Origin: Spirometra erinaceieuropaei
Lineage: Eukaryota; Platyhelminthes; Cestoda; Diphyllobothriidea; Diphyllobothriidae
Direction: 5' to 3'
Assembly: GCA_902702965.1 (NCBI GenBank)
Contig: CACRXP010000384.1
Coordinates: 472,624 to 536,623 of the forward strand
Length of the DNA: 64,000 bases
A model generated the notes under the pieces. The model made no database searches, had not been told where the DNA came from, and saw nothing but the letters and a program-made list of their open reading frames with translations. This document shows, in pieces, positions 58,300 to 64,000 of this stretch. A program made the position numbers and the translations under genes. Each line of letters starts with the position of its first letter. The first letter of the stretch is position 1.

Positions 58300-58534
58300 T
58301 GAGTACACTCCGTCACCCTCCTTCCCTCCCCCCCCGTCCGCCACAGTTCATGTATGCATGCGGCTAGTGATCACTAAAGCTGATCCACCACCCCCTCATC
58401 CGGCGAAAAGACGTTCTAGGACTCACTTCTCGTTCCTTCCTCCCTGCCGCCCTGACTTCATATGTAGGAAAACCCGTCTTGACAGGACTGTCACCTACAT
58501 ATAAATTCTGTGAGGTGCGACACTACACTCACCT
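58300..58534. other. GC-rich, C-run-containing flank
   Basis: Contains CCTCCTTCCCTCCCCCCCC near 58318. It leads into a PLE terminal motif and may be a PLE tail. Confidence 0.3.
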
Positions 58535-58565
58535 CCGACGATGGAAGCTTGTATGCTTTTGAAAC
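58535..58565 (+). repeat. PLE terminal motif
   Basis: TCCGACGA, TGGAAGC.. stem, GAAACGTCAGG. The core CTGACGA is changed to CCGACGA. Confidence 0.5.
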
Positions 58566-58614
58566 GTCAGGACGGTAAAACAATGGTTCCCGAGATCGTA
58601 ATTTCTTCTCAAAT

Positions 58615-58615
<1 letters not shown>

Positions 58616-58657
<42 letters not shown>
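58616..58657. repeat. (TA)n microsatellite
   Basis: About 20 TA units. Confidence 0.95.
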
Positions 58658-58659
<2 letters not shown>

Positions 58660-58674
58660 GACGGAAGGGTGCTA

Positions 58675-58920
58675 ACCAATCAAGTTACGGAGCGTGATGG
58701 TTCCGCTCTTTTTTGGGGCTTACGCTAGAACTCTCTCAGACAGTCGCACAGCGACTAGTAGTAGGCGTAGTTGCGATGCTACCGACAAAGACAAGGGAGA
58801 CCGGAATGGCCATTTCCAGCACATTAGTCGCCATCAGCCAGTCACACCCAAACCCAAGTACGGACCACTTAACATTCGAACCGAGAATCTTTAGTCATGG
58901 AGTTTGCCGGTACTATTGAG
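58675..58920 (-). mobile_element. tRNA-derived SINE
   Basis: The minus strand carries the body TGACTGGCTGATGGCGACTA and GTCTCCCTTGTCTTTGTC seen at 60.9 kb, plus the tail. The head is partly lost. Confidence 0.6.
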
Positions 58921-59039
58921 TAAGGCCCGTTGCACTGTCTATAGATGGTAGATGGGCGCTTAGCGATCGCGCTACGGAACTTGCTCGTTTTGTTGTGCCT
59001 TCGAGTCATTCTAGACTCCCTTGTATTTCCTAGCCTTGC

Positions 59040-59345
59040 TATTCTGACTATATTATACGCCGATGTGCAGTTGCTGGAGGGGTTTAAGAGAGAGCCCCAA
59101 AATAAGACGAGAAAAGTGAGCTTCTTCGAGCGATCGGTGAGCGCCCTTTTAATATTGTAAATACTCGATCACAATCGAAAGGACCCGGAGCCTGTGACTC
59201 AGTGTTTAGAGACGTTGAACTTCTGACCAACAGGCCTCGTGATCGAGTCCCACTTATCCACACCTCGGGGTTGGGGATGGCTGGCTGGCGACGACCAATA
59301 CACTGTCAAAGGTCATTCCATGCTCCCTTTTCTTTGTTGGACATG
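59040..59345 (+). mobile_element. SINE tail fragment followed by a SINE head and body
   Basis: A-box-like GTGACTCAGTGTTTAGAG and B-box-like GATCGAGTCCC at 59192-59252, then GGCTGGCTGGCGACGACCAA. A tail fragment of another copy (TTAAGAGAGAGCCCC) lies just before. Confidence 0.6.
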
Positions 59346-59399
59346 ACATTCAGCCCGTATACTTATGATTTGAGGACAAATACGTTATTTGCAAAAGTA

Positions 59400-59865
59400 G
59401 AAAAGTTTATTAAGTAAGTTTCCGAAGTCGGTTCCCCGTGTCGTCGACAGACACGGAGTAATGTACAAAAACAACACTTCAAACGTGCTGAGATATCAAT
59501 AGTCCTTTGGTTTCCAGCCAGTAATCGGCCGCCGTGTGCGCCAGTCTGTATAAATTGGCTTTGGTTTCTCCCACTTTTCTCTGAGATTTTTGTAAGTGAT
59601 ATCTAACTCAACGTGCTTATTAATGCATTACTTGTCGAAATGCATGGCTTTGAGAAACTATCGGCCTTTTTTAGACGGACAAACTCCGGCGATGCGAGTT
59701 TTGTCCCATGCGAAGGTGTGTCCAGTATCAAGGGTGTGCATGGCCCTTTGGGACAGGTGGTCTCGACTCCTTACGGCCAGTTGGTGTCCATCGATGCTTG
59801 TAGCGGCAAATTTTTCCGTTTGGACACAGTTTACGGCGTTAAAAGCATCGCATGGCATCGTATAG
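59400..59865 (-). pseudogene. Penelope-like element GIY-YIG end with terminal motif
   Basis: Minus strand: SIDGHQLAVRSRDHLSQRAM, HTLDTGHTFAWDKTRIAG, then a stop, FLKAMHFDK, a stop, CINKHVELDITYKNLREKW, ending in a TGA near 59500. It aligns with the EHKLAVRRRDPLSL family at 14.3 and 15.1 kb. A decayed terminal motif lies at 59418-59450. At least two in-frame stops. Confidence 0.75.
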
Positions 59866-59889
59866 ACGACTTCTTTTTATTGAGATAGC

Positions 59890-60805
59890 CAAACCTATGC
59901 TTAGGGTGTACAAGCTGAGTGCGTAAACTAGTCGTCGGCTCCTGCGCCACATTTATTTGCTGTTTCCTTCAGTGTCTTTCAACAAGTTCGGACACATTCC
60001 TGATATAAGGAAGGATTCGCTAAGTATTTACTCTGGGCAGTTGATTGGATCTGTCTAGTTCCTTTGTTTTAATCTCTTACTGTCTCAGACATAGACTTAC
60101 GAAACCTCAGAGGTAAGCGTTCTGGGAGAATAATCCGAGCACGTAATTTAACTAGACTTAGTAGCTTTTTTCATTAGAGTATTGTGTTTTGCTCTATGTA
60201 GCAGATTCTATACAGTACTCCCCTTGTGAGAGATTGAGCTGTTGCTTTCATAGTATAGAATTACTTCCGCTTAGGTTTCTTTGCGGACAACGGACGTGCG
60301 TAATGCTACGTCAGTCATCTGCTGTACAAGAACATCTAAAATGGTAGTTTATTATCAACTTTTTAGAACGTGAAATAGATTACTGGGATGGCTGCGTTGG
60401 TGGTATTTTAGAGTATTTCCAGTTCATCCTTTTTAACGACAGCGAAAGTGTAGTCTACGTATTGAACTCAAAAATTGGGTTTAACTAGTGGAAGGGCTAC
60501 CGATCCCAGCTTCTGCATTGTCACCTGGCAAGAAAGCCAGAGACGAAAGCCAATCGATACACATTGACGCACACGGCGGTTGCATACTAGCTGAAGCACC
60601 AGATAAATATTGATTTCTCAACATGTTTGAAATGTTAATTGTTGTGTGCACATTTACTGTAGTCTGACGAGGACGCAAGGAACCGTAATCGAAAATTTAC
60701 TTAATAACGTTTTCTACTTTTCTCAAAGAATGTATCTGCCTTCAAATTATATTTCTTGGGATGGCTGCGTTCCAATTCATACATATCATTGTACATTCCC
60801 GATCA
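59890..60805. other. Unassigned stretch
   Basis: Short open frames only. Confidence 0.3.
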
Positions 60806-60809
60806 CAAC

Positions 60810-60980
60810 CGACAAGACGAGCCCCTGGCTCAATGATTAGGGGCGTTGGACTTCTAGCTAACAGGTCGCTGGATAGAGCCTCAGGTGTCTTACACTTCGG
60901 GTGGGTATGACTGGCTGACGACGACTAATAATCCAGAAATTGCTATTTCAGTCTCCCTTGTCCTTGTCTTTAATAACATT
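60810..60980 (+). mobile_element. tRNA-derived SINE, reference copy
   Basis: Head CCTGGCTCAATGATTAGG and GACTTCTAGCTAACAGGTCG, a weak B box, body TGACTGGCTGACGACGACTA and AGTCTCCCTTGTCCTTGTC. It is the most readable head-to-body copy in the window. Confidence 0.65.
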
Positions 60981-61277
60981 GCGCATAAACATATCAATTG
61001 CTAATAAAAGCGAAGAGGCGCGTTGCCGTCATCACACGTGTTCGCATAGATCTTAGCTTTCGTCCTAGGCTGGCGATTTTCTTTACGACCCCCGGACCGC
61101 CTGTGTTCTCACCTGCTAGCTAAGTGGGTGCCGCGACTGTGTTGAATATCGCACATTCGACAGATCCACGTTGCAGTGCAGCTGCGTTTTGTCCCCCATG
61201 AACCCGAACGTGTTTTGGTTCCTGTCTTCTCGTCGGTAGGATGTGATGTGGTAGCCCTACCTGATGGACATATTACT

Positions 61278-61412
61278 GTTGGGTTTGGTGTTAAGTGTTA
61301 GAATTAGCGGTTACGGTCATGGGCTATAGTTAGGGATTAGGGTTAAAAGTTAGGGCTACCGGTTTTGGTTTAGGATAAGGGGTTATAGCCAGGAGTTAGG
61401 GTTAGGTGTTAG
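61278..61412 (+). repeat. Degenerate telomere-like repeat (TTAGGG strand)
   Basis: Words such as GTTAGGG, GATTAGGGTTA, GTTAGGGTTAGG occur in an uneven array. This is opposite in strand to the array at 40.9 kb. Probably an interstitial relic. Confidence 0.6.
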
Positions 61413-61559
61413 CGCAACTATTTCGTAACCATTGATAGTACAACCACGCACTCCCAATAGCTTTTCTTTCGCATACAACCACTTGACCTCATCGCCTGTG
61501 TATTCTGCGGGTCCACTTGTAAAAATCAGTCTAACTACCGACCCCCTTTTAGAGGTGAC

Positions 61560-62075
61560 TGGAGTTTTGACGAAGAAGACACGATCGCTGGGCCAAGAGC
61601 TTTATTAGCCTGACGTTTCGGATTCCTGTTCGAACCCATCATCGAAGACAAAAGCAGATACGGTTGATTCAGGCACAACGGGCTTCAGTATTTATAGGAT
61701 TCAGTCGCCACGCTACCGCATACCTATGAATATTCACAGCCCTTCCCCTTCATCGGGGATCGCTGCACTTAGTATGATGACTGTTTGATGACTGAAATTC
61801 GCGTCGTTAATTGTTGCAATTACATGACGTGTGTTGGATGATGGTGTGATGATGGCTCGACCATCTAAAGCACCGACCCTGGCGCTGGGAAAAGTGTTCA
61901 CATTTGCGCTCCCCGCAAGGCTAATTACTCCGTCTTGGCGAAGTCTCAGCACCGGGAATGGAAGGGGTAGATCATTGCACTTGTTAATGTACTGGGGGCC
62001 AGTAAACCATGATTCAAGCAGCTCCCGGCTCACGCGGTTATCACCTCTTGCAAGAATTTCGGCCTCTCATCTACT
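61560..62075 (-). pseudogene. Penelope-like element tail with terminal motif
   Basis: The minus-strand frame 62033-61734 reads SRELLESWFTGPQYINKCND, then GALDGRAIITPSSNTRHVI. Just upstream EILARGDNRV is readable. The terminal motif at 61616-61644 (GATGA, GGGTTC / GGAATCC side, GAAACGTCAGG) is followed by CTAATAAAGCTCTTGG. No GIY or YIG strands remain. Confidence 0.8.
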
Positions 62076-62079
62076 GGCA

Positions 62080-63040
62080 GAAACTGGAGTTTGTTTACTT
62101 CAGGTGAGGATAACGAACCACATCCGACCTTCTCGTCTTCTCGGAGAGTCCGTGCAATAAATAGGGATTGTGTCAGATACAGCTATTAAATGATACCTTC
62201 CTAGGTATGAGTACCCAAAAATCAATAAAAGGAGTTAACGTGATGCTTGCCAATTTCTAAAATTGCCTATTAATGTGTGGCTTTCTGGACTTAGGTAATT
62301 TTGAATTTCCAGTTTACTGTCCGGTCATAAATTTCAAGGTTTCCATTGAAAAAATGCTCACACGACACAGGGTTCTGGGCGGTTCACAAAACTATGAAAG
62401 GCAACTTGTTCACTCCTCCAGTCAAGTCCGCTGAGATGCCTAGTATCCACTAGCTTAAAGTTCATAAGGTCGGGCTGTTGAAGCAAGCTCCAGAAAAGCT
62501 ACAACAACATCAACAACTTTCTTCAATTTGGCCGGCCAGAACTACAGATACAGGGTCAAAAGGGTAAGTAACGTGCACAAATAGACTAGTGAGCTACAGC
62601 TCTGCATAGTTCACAGCATTATCATCGGGGCTTAGCCCTTGGACATGAAAATATTGCCATATTTTTCGCCCGCCCCCACACACATTTCCCTCCTTCTTTG
62701 ATAGACGTCTAGTCGTGGTCTAGCACCGAAACTTATGGAACCATGCTGCTTACGCTAGTCCGGTTGACGAGGTGGTCTTTGGTGTCAGTGGCTGCAATTT
62801 CACGAGGCAGTCCTTCATTACTCACGTTCAAATAACCGCAGCTCTGCGGGCGATTCCATCTAACCCGGACGATGTTGCCTTTAACTCCTGTAAAACGAGA
62901 ACAATCTGACACGCAGTTTACATTCTGCGCGTCTAAATCAGGGGAGTGATACGCGTAATCTGCGGCATAAATGGGAAGCTGGTTTTTGGTCAGAAGACCG
63001 TCTTCTCCGGTCACAACACTCAAAGCGAAAGTTACAGTAG
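62080..63040. other. Unassigned stretch
   Basis: A minus-strand open frame at 63023-62733 contains several Cys and a GTAAGC near its end, but I found no partner exon. Confidence 0.3.
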
Positions 63041-63044
63041 TTAA

Positions 63045-63370
63045 GCGACTAGAAGACGTAATTTGCTACTGAATGAGCGAAATAATGAATATTTTTGTGT
63101 CTGTTTTTCATGAAATATAAGTGAATCTTTAAGGGCATCGAACATCAGTGAAAAAATGCATGCTACTTAATATGTCGTTTTTTACGGAGTTTGGTTTTTG
63201 CATGCAGCCAGAAAGACGTTTATTCGAAAGCCGGCGTCCTGGGGTAACCGAATTATTGAAGATTTATGTTGCACGATGATTGGTTTAACAGCACTACTTT
63301 ATTAATCATTTCGAAACGGAAACGCACTTCGGAATTTCTGTTGAGATTTCGTGAGTTAGCCCACATACTG
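63045..63370. mobile_element. Half of a foldback element, copy 5
   Basis: GAATATTTTTGTGTCTGTTT, AAAAAATGCATGCTACTTAA and GTGAGTTAGCCCACATACTG follow the right arm of the other copies. The left arm is absent. Confidence 0.65.
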
Positions 63371-64000
63371 GAATTTTATTCATGCCCCCTTCCCGTCAGA
63401 TTAAAAGACACCAGCCAAAGTGCACTTATTCAAGGCAAAACTTATCTTCTATGAAAATGTATCATGATAGCGGAACAAGCCTAAAGAATTGAAAACCACC
63501 AAACGCCAGATTTATTTTTTATCATAGCTCTGCTACAGACATGGCTCACTCATGGCCTATGGGACTGTAGGCGGCTGCGAAGTGATAATTGGAGACAAAG
63601 AAGAGAAAGCCGGGGATCGGGTGGCAATTTTTCGCAAATATGCACTTACTACCACCGAAGATCATAAGGCTGCTGTTGATAATGGCGAAATGCGACGCTG
63701 TATGCCGGAAGTAAATGTTCGTGCGATAGTTATTTATCGACTCCAAAACCAGGCAGCTTAGATGAAAAAACGAACTCTCGTTCAGATGCAGAAAAACACT
63801 GAGATGCGAACGGTGATCCGTGTGGCCTCTGTGGTGTTTCCAGGAAATCGTCAATTTTAAGCATGGTTTTTATACGAAATTCTCATGAACGTCCCCTAAA
63901 CGAATTTCTTTCGCGGTGTGAGAGTATTTAACCGCTTGTATGCTGGTAGTTTTTACAACGGAGAAGAGGACATTGACTGAGTCGTAAAAGGGCTTCTTTC
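63371..64000. other. Unassigned window end
   Basis: A 69-codon open frame at 63552-63761 preceded by CTACAG could be an exon, but nothing links it to a known family. Confidence 0.25.

Noticed and set aside
59192..59252. tRNA-like A and B boxes
   Set aside because: No complete cloverleaf or acceptor stem; better explained as a SINE head.
62733..63023. Cys-containing minus-strand frame ending near a GTAAGC donor
   Set aside because: No partner exon or recognisable domain; kept only as a possible exon.
63539..63761. Possible exon after CTACAG with a RRCMPEVNV segment like the end of family exon 2
   Set aside because: The phase differs, there is no Cys-x12-Cys and no donor at the expected place.

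Overview
The window looks like a repeat-dominated piece of a eukaryotic, probably flatworm, genome. No bacterial-style operons, ribosome binding sites, rRNA or convincing tRNA genes are visible. The evidence is the many Penelope-like element (PLE) fragments with GIY-YIG endonuclease domains, a CR1-like LINE, a Ty3/gypsy integrase fragment, tRNA-derived SINEs, foldback MITE-like elements, and small genes split by GT-AG introns of about 100 to 2100 bp. The mixture and protein style suggest a parasitic flatworm, perhaps a diphyllobothriid tapeworm; that assignment is inference.

The only host genes I can build are four members of one small secreted-protein family that I do not recognise: loci A (2075-3535, +), B (28384-29590, +), C (35223-38024, +) and D (55156-53532, -). 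Each has a signal-peptide exon of about 67-103 nt, a phase-1 intron, a second exon of 233 nt (260 in D) with a Cys-x12-Cys pair, a phase-0 intron of about 100 nt, and a last exon of exactly 258 nt ending in Ala-Cys-stop. All four carry GATTGG (an inverted CCAAT box) about 90-125 bp upstream of the ATG. B looks fully intact. A has a weak first donor. C has a TGA in exon 1 and a foldback element in intron 1. D lacks GT at the expected first donor.

Layout: 1-270 PLE tail; 2.0-3.5 kb locus A; 4.45-5.45 kb foldback; 7.7-9.7 kb broken PLE with RT and GIY-YIG; 9.9-10.8 kb PLE (-); 11.9-13.2 kb tandemly duplicated PLE tail; 14.1-15.5 kb two short PLE units; 16.4-18.8 kb two more broken PLEs; 18.8-19.8 kb foldback; 22.1-23.7 kb gypsy integrase and a 360-bp tandem repeat; 24.6-25.35 kb SINE cluster; 27.4-27.85 kb inverted PLE tail; 28.4-29.6 kb locus B; 30.3-31.4 kb LINE reverse transcriptase; 34.3-38.0 kb GC-rich segment, 275-bp repeats and locus C; 38.3-39.7 kb the best-preserved PLE; 40.9-41.1 kb telomere-like DNA; 42.5-52.2 kb nested duplications carrying PLE pieces; 53.5-55.2 kb locus D; 56.2-57.2 kb PLE; 57.3-58.3 kb the clearest foldback; 58.5-62.1 kb SINEs, PLE tails and telomere-like DNA; 63.0-63.4 kb half a foldback.

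A short structured motif, CTGAYGAN-hairpin-GAAACGTCAGG, recurs at about fourteen places at PLE ends and in PLE orientation. It resembles the hammerhead ribozyme core reported for Penelope-like elements. All gene models, splice sites and family links here come from reading the sequence and were not checked by any search.
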